This document shows, one piece after another, positions 23,421 to 34,259 of a stretch of DNA of 64,000 nucleotides (its first letter is position 1; each line of letters begins with the position of its first letter). The stretch comes from Ricinus communis (lineage: Eukaryota > Streptophyta > Magnoliopsida > Malpighiales > Euphorbiaceae): contig NC_063259.1 in assembly GCF_019578655.1 (NCBI RefSeq), positions 620,001 to 684,000 on the forward strand, given 5' to 3'. The position numbers were made by a program, and so were the translations under genes. The notes under the pieces were generated by a model. The model did no database searches. It was not told where the DNA came from and saw only the letters and a list, made by a program, of their open reading frames with translations.

Positions 23421-24740
23421 ATATTTCGTGAATTTACATCAGTGCCTAAATTAAATGAATCAACTTATATGAAATTAATGTCAAACATGCACATGTCATG
23501 ATTATCAAAATGCATACTACCATTAGGAAAAACATCACACAAGTAAGCAAAATCATTCATTTTAAAAATGATTGCCCTCATAAATGTAGGACGTTATTAC
23601 ATCGTAATAAAATGCATCAATGATATTATTTTTAATAAGAGCAGCTAGCTCCTCTTGGCTCATCTTTTCCGGTTGAGTGGCAGGCTCTTCTAGCTTTAGC
23701 TCTTCCAGTTTGGTGGTGACCTTCTCACGGACTTCCTTGGTACTTAGCTCAACCATCATGTTGATGATTAGGTTCTTGAAAATCTCAAACCCTAGTACCT
23801 CAATCCCAGCTACACTAACATATTCAGGCTCCCCAAAATAGAGCTTGTACTCCTAGACGAACAGATCTTTCTTAGAGTCCTACCCATCAGTTTGCCCTTT
23901 TCTTCTTCTTCAAAGTATCCCAAACCTCGTCGAGTCTTCTGACCTTTGAAGTTTGGCAGCTCCGCAACATCCTGCTGATTCTTTCCCAGCCTCATTATAG
24001 GCATAAAGTTCATTTTCTTGAACATGCTAGCTACTTTAGGATCCATGTAATCCTCATAGAGGACCGCCACTTGGAATCTAGTAGGGGCATCCACCTCTTT
24101 GGCAGCTTTCTAAATTACCAAGACAACCTTACCACATTCGGCGTGGATAGTAACTATCTCGGTTTCATGAGGGAATTTTACCTTTTGATGTACTGTAGAA
24201 GGGACTCTTCCTAAAGCGTGGACTATGGCCTTCCCAATAATAGTATAAATGTTATCGGGATGTCCAAGACAGTGAACTCCACCCAGGATTCAATAGGACC
24301 CATCTTCACTAGTGCTGAAAATGTCCCTTCTACATCTCTTTTGGTCTCATCCTAGGCCCTTATGACCATATCTGATGGTTTCAGGTCCTTCAAAGTCATT
24401 CCTAGTTTAGGAAGTATGCGAGAAGGACATATATTGATAGCTTACCCGTCATCAACCATCATACATGTGGTTATTTTTCCTTTCACTTTTGCTACTATGT
24501 AGAGGGCTTTGTTGTGGTCTCTTCCCCCAAGTGGTAAGTGTTCATTCAAGAAGGTGATCATTCTAGTGGTCTTGTCAATTACCGTTTTGATCATCTCCTT
24601 AGGGATAGCTACTGTACTAACACTTATATCAGATAAGGCCTGGATCAGAGCCTTTCTACGGTCTGATGAATGCATCAGCAGTTTCCAGACATCAGTTGTC
24701 TTCTTCTCTTTCCTCCACCATTCTAGTAACACGACATTCC
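23421..24740 (-). pseudogene. Protease region pseudogene, minus strand
   Basis: The stretch 24,732-24,442 ends in CMMVDDG, the start of the retropepsin-like domain, matching 11,024 of the plus-strand copy. The stretches 24,094-23,810 and 23,759-23,562 cover the spacer between protease and RT that both copies share (DAPTRFQVAVLYEDYMDPKV, then VELSTKEVREKVTTK). Frames are broken between the pieces. Confidence 0.7.
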
Positions 24741-26790
24741 TGTCTTCAGGTGCTTGCTTCTCCTGCTTTAGTTCTTGTACCCCAGCTTCCTTAGCCTCAC
24801 CTGCTGGTTCAGTCTCGGTAGCACTCTCTGCCTAGAAGTCTTTGGTCTTAGTGTCGTGAACTTCACTTTCATCCCTAGAACTATACTAGATGTCGATAGC
24901 CATTACCAACTTTTTTCCCCTTCTTTCCAGACCTCTAGGAGACAAGTTCACAAGTGGCTTGGTCATCATCTAATCTCTAACCACTTGGCACAATATTCTC
25001 AATTCAAATATCAGCCAAGGGTGGCCTTAAATATCTTACATAGAAGTCATATTTGCTCGAAGGCTGCCCAAGCAAGTCTTCACACTCATACCAAGGAAGT
25101 TGCTCAACTTCCCATCCTCCAAAGTAGATTAAGTACTGGATCTTGTGCTTGAGATGATTGCACTAGTTTTTGGCACATGCCTGAAAGCCAGATGACGATA
25201 CTCACAATACTGACCCTTGTGAGACTTAGGACTATCTTTCGATGATTGGAGCTTAAGTTTCCCGCTCCATTTCAGGTGTCGAAACACCACAAATAGTGGT
25301 GCCCCTAGCTCGATGAAAGTTCTTTGTGGGCTATTTGTCTTGGTTTGAGGCTTGGTTTAAGGTAGGTCTATAAAAGAGTTCATGATTTCCTCTTCACCAA
25401 AGTCATAGTTGATCGTGGAAAATTGGTTCGTGGGTGGTGTGTTGTTGTAGCTTGGTAAGGGGTTTCTTCTAATGCTAGGTTGGTTTGGGTCAGTGAGCTT
25501 TCCAACATCGATAAGGTATTGGATTTCGTGTTTCAGCCGGATGCAATTATTGGTATGGTGGGTAGGTGCTGGGTTTGTATCGGGTGCATTTAGATTTGGT
25601 GGGTTCTTTAAGGTGGTAGGTTGGACCATGTTATTCTATGCAAATCTCTCAAAGAGAGGTTGCTTGAAGTTAGAGAACTTCCTGAGTTGTTGTACAACAT
25701 TTACATCTAAGGTCCTACTCCCTCTAGCCTAGTAGTTTGCCCTTTCGTCAGGTCTCATGGTCTCTCTTTTATCATTCTCTACTTTCTTGACCTATAGCCC
25801 GTCATTGTATAGATCCATAAAGATTTTAGGGTTCATCATCTACAACCTTTCAACCCATATATGAAGGATATTTTGGACCACCATACGAACTTGGTCTTTT
25901 CAGAGGGCTTATTCTTCATTAGTCCCGCCTTATTCCTTCATCCGGTCATGAAATCAAAGAAGAACTCATTCGGCTTATGCTTAGTGGATTTGAGATCCCT
26001 GATTGACACCTCCAAATGAGTGTTGTAGTCATACTGCTTGACAAAAGAATTACACATATTGAGCCATTCAGCTTTGGAGGATTTTTCTAGATCATAGTAC
26101 TAGTTGACAGCGGGTCCTTCAAGTGACAGCACAAACAGCTTGACAATTTGGGTCCTACTTAGTTGAGTAGTTCCTATGAAGGTTACATATTACTTCAGAA
26201 GAACCTTCGTGTCACCAATCCTGTCGAACTTGTTCATATCAGTCATTCTAAACTTTGTAGGCAGCTTGTCTTCTCCAGTCAAAATCAATTCTTTAAAATC
26301 ATAGGTTGGGTCCAGATCTTTGATACCTTGCATCTTGTCAAGCTAAGCACTCAGTCCACTCACAACTTCATTGATGGCAAGGGTAATCTCCCTTTTAGCT
26401 TGATCTAGCATGAACTCATTAAAGTCCTAGAAATTCTAGGCCAATACCCCTTCTAGCCGGGTAATCAACATTGGCATTAGCTGTATTAGTAGTGGCAGCT
26501 GTAGTTTCAGCAGCAACCACAATCGAGTCAACAGCAACAGAAGGGTTAGTTGGTGCAACGGGAGCAACAGGTGGGACTTGGCTTGTAGCCATTCCGGCTA
26601 AGAGTTGTTGGAGTTCTTCCCAAATCATACTCCTATCATATTCTTAAGGATCTCGACGTCTTGTTTATTAGCCCTTTTGTTGGCCATCTCTTGGTGCCTT
26701 AGTCTTTCTAGATACTCTAACACAATTATGATCCTTGGAGAAATAGGACTCTTTCCAATCTCCCACTATCCTGCCTCTTCCAACCCATAG
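24741..26790 (-). pseudogene. gag pseudogene of the minus-strand Gypsy element
   Basis: Minus-strand pieces include the 26,628-26,419 stretch (EELQQLLAGMATSQVPPVAP, matching 7,266-7,330 of the plus copy), the capsid part around 26,300-25,900, and the 25,629-25,357 stretch with HHTNNCIRLKHEIQYLIDVG. A second CysHis-type motif lies near 25,200. Unlike the plus-strand copy, this gag has no solo LTR at 25,280, so it shows the empty site. Confidence 0.75.
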
Positions 26791-26860
26791 GAGAGTCTAT
26801 ATGGCTAAGAAATAAAAGGGTAGCATAACACATGCTATGCATGGGATGCATGATGTATGA
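26773..26860. repeat. Left copy of an ~85-bp duplication flanking the nested element
   Basis: The sequence from 'tgcctcttccaacccatagg' to 'gatgcatgatg' occurs here and again at 31,279-31,366, with only a few differences. The second copy continues into the Gypsy leader. It is far longer than an integrase target duplication. Confidence 0.8.
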
Positions 26861-26885
26861 TGTGCGTAAAATACACACATCTAAA

Positions 26886-28257
26886 TGGGGTTTTTAAGAT
26901 TGATTTTATTGACATTTGGATGTGAATTGGTCCCAACACTCACCCTATGCGTCTGTTTATGTGCCTTAGGTTCAAAAGAAGTCAAAGAATGATAAAGGAA
27001 AGAATTTGAGCATAATTAGACGTCAAAGCTGCCGAAATAAGCTAAGTATGCGCATGAGGAAGCTGAACATGGCCATGTTGGGTACATCAAACATCAAAGA
27101 AAAGGAAGTTCTTAGGGAGCACGGCCACAGAGAGTAACACGGGCATAAACACTAGCCCGTGTTGGGAACACGGGCATCAATACACTACCGTGTTGGCGGC
27201 AACAAGGGGAATAATTAAAAGAAAGAAGAGAGGAAAGAAAGAGGAGAGCGGAGGAGAACGTCCCAAAACCCTAATATTTCTCGCTCTAAGGGTTTTCTGA
27301 GCTGGAACCAAGGGAAAATGAGACTTGGATCAAGGTTTCAATCGGATTCCCTTCAAAGATTGAAGATTGGGTGAGGTTCGTTGATTAGTTTTCAAATCGA
27401 GCAAGAGGAACAAGAATCGATTCAATTCGAGCAAGAGGAATTGGGGTTGTTTACTCTCATCCAATGGTGTAATCGAGTTTTCTCTACCTTTACTCTTTGT
27501 TGTAATTGTATTCTTGTGGATATTGATAATGAACATGATTAGCTAGATTGATTAAATCCATTGGGATTTCTTTACTATGTTGGCTTAGTATTATATTGTT
27601 GGATTGTTTGGGTTAGTTTTGTATTCTTGCTTTCAGTATTAATAAGATAATGCATTATTCATGAGACGTTGTGAATTGTGTGTTTAGATTGCTTTGTGTG
27701 ATTGAGAAGTCCATTTGGCAATTGGAATTTTGAATAGCAAGAACTGGTTAATAATCGCTTAGAGATAAGGATAATTAACTAGCCGGATTAAGAATTAACA
27801 AAGCTTAATAGAGGCGGATTAAAGCTTAATGCTAATTTAAGAATCAATCGTTAGGAAGAGATTCCAACTTTAGGTTGTTAGGTTTAGGAATTTGGTTATC
27901 TCGAGAGAGAAACCGAATTCGGTTAAGAATTCGTCCACGGGTACCATAATTAGACTCACCAATCCTTTATCTTTTGTTTGATTGCCAACTAGTTTAGGTT
28001 CCCTTTGGGTTTGCTTTCTTGTCTTGGTTATTTTAGTTATCAATTACTCCTGCATCTCCCTTAGAACTTAGCTTGTAGCTATTAGTTAGTTTAGAAATTA
28101 TTCATCACTCATTTTAGGTTAATATAACAAAGAACAAATGAGTAACTCTAGGCTGTCACTTTTCCGAGGAATACGACCTTGATACTCGCCATTAGTGCTA
28201 GACTGCATCGATAGGTACACTGCCTTAGATTGTAGCTAACACAAGTAGCACACATCA
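26886..28257 (+). repeat. 5' LTR region of the nested Athila-like element
   Basis: This is noncoding sequence ending CACATCA just before the primer-binding site. It includes a repeated 'acgggca(t)' word at 27,140-27,195. The exact left end is uncertain; TGTGAATTGGTCCC at 26,921 is a candidate TG start. A small minus-strand ORF at 27,330-27,536 has no recognisable domain. Confidence 0.5.
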
Positions 28258-28263
28258 AGTTTT

Positions 28264-28281
28264 TAGCGCCGTTGCCGAGGA
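28264..28281 (+). promoter_or_regulatory. Primer-binding site of the Athila-like element
   Basis: TAGCGCCGTTGCCGAGGA differs at two positions from TGGCGCCGTTGCCGGGGA, which is common in plant Athila-type Gypsy elements. It begins 6 bases after the LTR end. Confidence 0.75.
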
Positions 28282-28423
28282 ATTTTTGAAAACTAGAGTA
28301 AAATTTGCTATTTGTTAATTTAGCCATTTTTTTTAATTTTTTATTTATATTTATTTCTGTTTTGTTTGTACATATTTATTTAGTTAAGTTTATGATTCAG
28401 ATAGTGGATGATAAGGAGGTTCA

Positions 28424-29360
28424 ATGCTAAACTCTTTGTATGACATGTTGGAAAATGGGATTAGGAACCAAGAGAGTGCTAAAAATTGGGATACCCGTGC
28501 ATCTTTAGAAGCTCGAGTGGAATCATTTTGCAGGGCTACCGATCAACTCTCCACTCCTATCCTTTCATCTCAAGTTTTTTGTGAATTTTGTTGTGGTTTA
28601 CATTTGAGGAATGATTGTCCATTATATAGTGATGTTGCTCATTGTTCTTATAACTATGAACAGGTGAATTATACGGGAAGTTGGCCAAATGACTCGTATG
28701 GAAGCACCTACAATTAAAAGTTGATCACTCATTCACCCTTTGGATAAAGCTTAGATGGCCAAGAACCACTAGAATTTCAGCAGCTTAATCTTGCACCATC
28801 AACTCAAGGTGAAGAGTTAGTGTCAGAGGAGCTGATGATGAGGTTTATTGCAAGTCTTGAGGATAGATTCCAACAAACAGAGAGGATACTTGAAGATCAA
28901 CAAGCCTCGATTAAGAACATAGAGCATCAAGTAGGCTTAATCTTCAAGTTACTAGCTGAAGAGCAATTGGGAACTCCATCAAACGCTACTGAATCCAAGG
29001 AACATTTGAGCGGCGTCACTTTGCGTTCAGGTGAGAATTTTCCTGGTTTATCTATTATGTTTTACGATGATGCTTCTATGCAGGATGACTCTTTGAACAT
29101 GAAGATAGAACCAGAAAAGGAAGAGGCAAACATGATCCTTCTGAAAGACTACCAATAGGAACGTACAGTTGATTATGCTGAGTTGCAGTTAGAGGAATTT
29201 TTGGTGGATTTTCCACAAGTCCCTTCGATGATGGAAGATGAGCATGAGTTATCCAATGAAAAAGTCTTAGAGGAGTTCGAGTTTCTTCTAGCAAGTGAAC
29301 CAAGCCAAGGACTGGAGAAAACCATCGACATTCCTGAAGAAATTGCCTAACCGTCGATCC
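28424..29360 (+). pseudogene. Athila-like gag remnant
   Basis: The stretch 28,424-28,717 contains a knuckle-like CEFCCGLHLRNDCP. The stretch 28,820-29,158 contains SIKNIEHQVGLIFKLLAEEQ and VTLRSGENF, matching the conserved tail of Athila-type gag (NLE-QVGQLA...LRSG). Further coding-like sequence follows to ~29,350 (LEEFEFLLASEPS), with stops at 29,159 and 29,350. N-terminal gag sequence is absent, so this is a reduced gag. Confidence 0.7.
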
Positions 29361-31278
29361 TTCCAATTGGTGAAACTTCAGCTTTCAAATTGGAAGAGCC
29401 CCTAGAGCATCATGACTACGTGCAATTATACGAGGAGCGAGTTTTGCCCATCATACTGGCAGCTTGCTTGATAGTCAGGAAGAGGAAATTGACGATTATC
29501 CCTCTCAGTGGATACTTGAAGCCATTTGCTTGGAAGAAGGATGGATGGTCGTCGATCACTCCCGTTTGCTTTTCACCATGAGTCCAACTAAGAAGACTCA
29601 TCACATCAAAAAGAAGCGCTCTTGGGAGGCACCCCAATTTTTATCTTTAATCTCTAATATTTTAACCTTTTGTTTGAAACATTTTATTAGTTGTAGTTTT
29701 CATATTTTATTTAATTTTTGTTTCAGTTTCGATTTTAAGTCTTTATTTTATTATTTGCAGTCACTCCTCTACCAAAGACTAGCCAACGTCCTGATATACC
29801 TGCTGATGCACCTCTTTTCACTCTGGAGCTATAGTTAGGGCAGTATTAGTTCTTTTTCCTTTTTGATTTCTTATATTTTGTACACTGGGGACAGTGTGTC
29901 CTTCAAGTGTGGGGTGGTGATATTTATATACACTTATTTTCATTTTTTTATTGTTTTGTATATGAAATTCAGATCCTTTTCTAGTGTATATATCGCATTT
30001 CATTTATCCCATCCCAGTTATTTGTTTATTCTTTATGCAATTTTTTGTAAAATTTTGAAAATTTTTCACTTTGTTTCGATGCTCTAACTGTTGACTTGCT
30101 TTTGAAATCCTGTTTATATCCATGTGATAGGGTAAAACCGATAGTGTTGAATTTTGCGGAAGAATGTAAGATAATTAGTTTGAGTTTTGCACTAACTTGC
30201 TTTGGTTTATTTAATTCTGTTTTGATGATTTTTGTTTGGAACTTACTCAAAAGCACACTTGTGAGAAATTGAGCCTAAATTGTAAGCATACACTTTATAT
30301 GCTTGTATTTATTTCTTGTTGAGAGTGCCAATTACTGTCTTCACTTTTAGAACTTGCTCGGTAATGCTTATGAGGGCCACAAGGAGAGTTTAACACTTTC
30401 ATATGATAGAGGCACTTAGGTTTTTCATTCTAGCCAAATAGCCTTCATTCGTTTATTGATTCTGTAGATAACCCCCTTTTTTACCATTTTTTTATCATAT
30501 TTCATTGCCACTTAGTTTTATTCTGCTTTGGGTTATGATTCTGCACATGAGTTGTTTTTATTAGGAATTTTTATCTTGGGAAAAGTGTGGAATCTTATAG
30601 CAGCTTTCTTCAATCCAAAAGAAATTCACTCTATTATGTGAATGTTCTTCCCTTATGAAAAAAAAAAGAAAAAAAAAGAAATAGAAGAATAAGAGGGAAA
30701 GGTGATGAAAAGAAAGAAAGTAAGTGAGCTAAACATTTTGACTTAATTCCTATTTCCCACTTTGGACTACTGTCCATTGCTTACCCCTTGTGATCATTGT
30801 GGCTTGTGTGCAGGTCATGTAATTTATTGCAGAACACCATAGGTTCAACTCTTACCAAATTTACCTACCCCTACCTACCTAATCCCCATTACAACCCTTA
30901 TAAAGACCTCTTGACATGGTTGTTGACTCTCCATAAGTGGTAGGAGTAGGATTTAAGAGCAAGCATATAGTAAGGCAGTAGTTGATGCATTGAGCGATTA
31001 AACACTACCTTTTAAACACTTTAAGTAATTTAGAGTGAATTTGGTGAGGAGTTGGTTCTGAATAATTTTGTTGAGACAGTATTTTGTGAATCAATAGCAT
31101 CTTGGTTGTGATGATTGAATTGATTGCTTCGTTTCTTTTTGCTTGACTTATGCTTGTTAAGGATATGTGCAGGAGCTCTCTAGTTTGTCCGTCAGTTTAA
31201 GTGTTGTTCCTTAGTGGTTTATTTTCCTTATTTTACTTTTGATTCCTTGAGGACAAGCAATGAGCTAACACATATCTT
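29361..31278 (+). other. Internal/3' region of the Athila-like element, largely noncoding
   Basis: 29,390-29,640 is coding-like (HHDYVQLYEERVLP, then KKTHHIKKKRSWEAPQF) and resembles gag-pol junction sequence of these elements; the rest is noncoding. An A-rich microsatellite-like run is at 30,658-30,690. No protease or polymerase motifs are seen on either strand. Confidence 0.6.
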
Positions 31279-32014
31279 GCCTCTTCCAACCCATAGGAGA
31301 GTCTATATGGCTAAAAAACAAAAGGGTAGCATAACACATGCTATGCATGGGATGCATGATGCACGTGAAATGTACAAGGACAAAGGAAAAAGATTAACAT
31401 ACATACCAATTCATCCTTTTAACCTTATTACTCTCGCACATGATTCATGGTAAGTCTTTCTTCCCTAGGATTTTTGGTTTGAGCTTTCTATCAACAAGGG
31501 ATAGTAGGCCCGACGCGCATATCATAAGCTCTCAAAACAGATTTAAAATAAACAAAGTGATGTTCCTCAGTGCAAGCATAGATGCTTGCATATTTCGAGC
31601 CTGGGGGCCTGGTTCCACATTGGGCCAAGACCTTTCAATATTTGGGCTTAAAACATTTATAAGGAAGAACATCTCATATAGCAAACAATAGGGTACCTAG
31701 GTGAGATTACTACGGTTATTACCATGAGTTGAGTCTTGGATAAGGATAAAGGCTCCCACAAACAAAAAGCATTCTTCCTTAGCTTATCTCCTTACACAAG
31801 GGTCCATGCGACGAAGGAAATATACTCATTACTTATGAGTGATAGTAGCCAGTGTCATAATTCTAGGTTTCCAGTAGAACTAAAGAACCACTAGCCGATG
31901 GCAAAGGGGCTATAAGGACCAATATGTATAATGTGTGAAAGTGTAGTGATGTAAGAATAATCTGTTAAAATAATAAAATTAAAGATAAACATAAACTAGA
32001 ATCAACTTCTCTTA
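31279..32014 (-). other. Leader of the minus-strand Gypsy element, with right copy of the 85-bp duplication
   Basis: 31,279-31,366 repeats 26,773-26,860. From there to 32,014 the sequence is the reverse complement of the plus-strand element's leader (6,320-7,060). Plus-strand ORF-like stretches at 31,214-31,691 are antisense or noncoding. Confidence 0.75.
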
Positions 32015-32032
32015 TCCCTAGTGGAGTCGCCA
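32015..32032 (-). promoter_or_regulatory. Primer-binding site of the minus-strand Gypsy element
   Basis: The minus strand reads TGGCGACTCCACTAGGGA, 3 bases after the LTR end ...GCCGCCCA. It is equivalent to 6,302-6,319 and shows that this LTR is the 5' LTR of the minus-strand element. Confidence 0.8.
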
Positions 32033-32035
32033 TAA

Positions 32036-34259
32036 TGGGCGGCAGTTTCGGGTATGCACCCAAGTGTGTCTTTAGCGACTACAACACTGTAAGGCTTTTC
32101 AACTTAATCGGGAACACACTAACTAGTTATTGAGACTAGCATGGAGATAGGAGTTGCCACCCGGATAATCACTGGGACGCTTTTACTAATGAGTGACGTT
32201 TCTCAAATTTCTTAGGGTAGCTTATGTCATGAAACTCAAAGATGGATCCAGAAGCCAACTTTCTTATTTGTGTATATTAGTCTTTAATTTTATTATTTAA
32301 CAAATTATTCCCTATAAATACAAGCAATTCATACACAGACATGCCAAAACAACATATATAATACACCTAAGTCTACCCCATTTTAATTAAACCCAACCCA
32401 TGTTAAATGGTTAGCCTAATTTCCTAATCAATTATGTACAAGGCTCATTTGGTCTAGCCCAAATACCACTTATGCTCTTGAATTACAGCCTATAAGCCTA
32501 ATGGACTACTTGTTATGAAACGGCACATTCATTGTGATCTTAACTCTAACTAAGTTCAAGCCCTAACTAAACATGCCAAAGCCCACTAGTTTACTTAGAT
32601 TTTAGGCTTTTAGGCCCAGTTAAGATTCATTAGCCTATTTAGACTGCCAGATTCATGTTAGATCAATTTTTAATCTTAAGTCTATGTGACCCATTTTAAT
32701 TAATCAATCACATAATCATATATTTAATTAACTATACAATAAACAAAATGAAACAGAAAGTAAAATTTAATTATTACAACCCGGCCTATAACTACGATTG
32801 CGAAAGAAAAAGACCTAAAAACTATACAAAGGCTGAAAGTACATCAAAATCGCTAAAAAAACACAAAAATGGGTGTCTAGCTTGAACAATCAATCGGCCC
32901 AACGTAAAGCTAATTGGCTCTTCATTGAGCCGATCGGCTCTAGGGTCCCTAGATTGATTTCTTCGATCATCAGTACAATTTTTTATCCCCAAAGCCGAAT
33001 TTCACTATGCAGACATTAAAAATCAATTAGAATGAGAGAAAATAGATTAAATAAAATTAAAATAAAAGAAATAGAAGTCGATTAAACAATAAAAATCCTA
33101 AATTACTAAAAACCCTAAATATCATAAACTAACAGAAGGCAAATCAGAACAAAAGAATCATGCTCAACAGGTTTAATTACCTAATCACACCAACAAATAA
33201 ATCTAAACATTAATCATATTAATAATGTTCTAGTTAGATTTTAAAAAATCATAATTGGCAAAACATCAGATTTCAAAATCCTAAGTTCTTAATATTAGAA
33301 TCAAAAACCTCTTAACATGCATATTCATAAAAGACTTAATTTAATCATACTTATCACAAATCAGAACCGTAATCATATTTTTAAGAATAAATAATATAGA
33401 AAAATAAAAAAAAATAAATGAAAGAACCAATTTTATTATGAATGTTGATGTATGGTGGAAAGAAGCCTTAGATTGTTATCGTGAACGTTGGATCTGCGAG
33501 TCTCAAGCGATGAGAATGCAGTTGAATCTAAAACCGAGTAGGAATCTAGTGCTAGATCTGGCTTAGAGAAATTTTCTATTATTCGAAAAATAGTTTCCAA
33601 AAACGATCTTTCTTCAGTGGTTGGTTTCCTAAAATGGTTCTTTCTTTAGTGGTTTAGATTGACTACGTTTGACAATAGTTTTCTTTCTTTTTCCTTTTGA
33701 TTTTCTCTCAATTCTTTATTTCTCAATATCTCTCTTATATTGATTTTACCTACGACCCATTTTTAGTTTTTGATTCCTCCCCAAGATCCTAAATATCTCT
33801 TTCTATTTATAGAGGTAAGGTTTCAAAGGAAACCCTAAAGAAAGGAATAGATTTTAGGAATATCAATAAATATCTCATTTTATTTATTTAAAATTTAAAT
33901 AATTATAGATAAAATGATGATTATCATTAAGGAAACTTTCTATAATATATGGACGTGAAATCATCCAAAAAAACAATGTTGGAGTGTCAAAATCACAATC
34001 GGTTCTATGGATGGAGTTTGTAAAAGTTGCAATTTAGTCCTTGATATTGTAAAAATTATCATTTTGACCCTCAAACTTAATTTTTTCTAACAATTAAGTT
34101 CAAATTGATTTCAAAAAGGTAATTCTAGCTGGATTAACTTCAATCCTAGCCTCAGATTCGCTTGTTCTTCACCTCCCGAGACCCAAGAAAGTAATAACTT
34201 TTAACATAAGATTTTCCGTTTTTTTCTCGATATCTAGATTCGGAAAACGGATGCTGACA
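32036..34259 (-). repeat. Gypsy LTR D (5' LTR of the minus-strand element), complete
   Basis: The minus strand runs from TGTCAGCATCC (34,259) to ACTGCCGCCCA (32,036), 2,224 bp with TG...CA ends. TATAAATAG lies on the minus strand at ~33,803-33,812. It is the best-preserved LTR of the family here and was used to set the borders of the other copies. The outer flank begins AGTGC. Confidence 0.85.

Larger units (their letters stand above)
26886..31278 (+). mobile_element. Non-autonomous Athila-like Gypsy element, nested, no pol, 3' LTR missing
   Basis: It contains an LTR-like region ending ...CACATCA at 28,257, a primer-binding site of the TGGCGCCGTTGCCGGGGA class at 28,264-28,281, and gag-like coding (28,424-29,160). 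There is no protease, RT or integrase. The 3' part contains the retroelement-tail motif GAGGACAAGCAATG at ~31,249-31,262 and a TTCAAGTGTGGGGTGGTGA block at ~29,902. No second LTR is found. The left border is approximate. Confidence 0.7.
15305..34259 (-). mobile_element. Tat-like Ty3/Gypsy element, minus strand, carrying an antisense PMD gene
   Basis: In element orientation the order is: 5' LTR (34,259-32,036), primer-binding site (32,032-32,015), leader, gag, protease, RT/RNase H, second RNase H and integrase (down to ~20,270). An extra ~4-kb region (about 19,770-15,927) follows, then the start of the 3' LTR (TGTCAGCACC at 15,926, truncated at 15,305). A purine-rich GAGGGTAGC precedes the 3' LTR, as a polypurine tract would. 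The extra region holds a PMD gene in antisense. A foreign element (~26,886-31,278) is nested in the leader/gag start. That LTR C and LTR D belong to one element is my inference from orientation and order; the 3' flank is lost. Confidence 0.65.
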
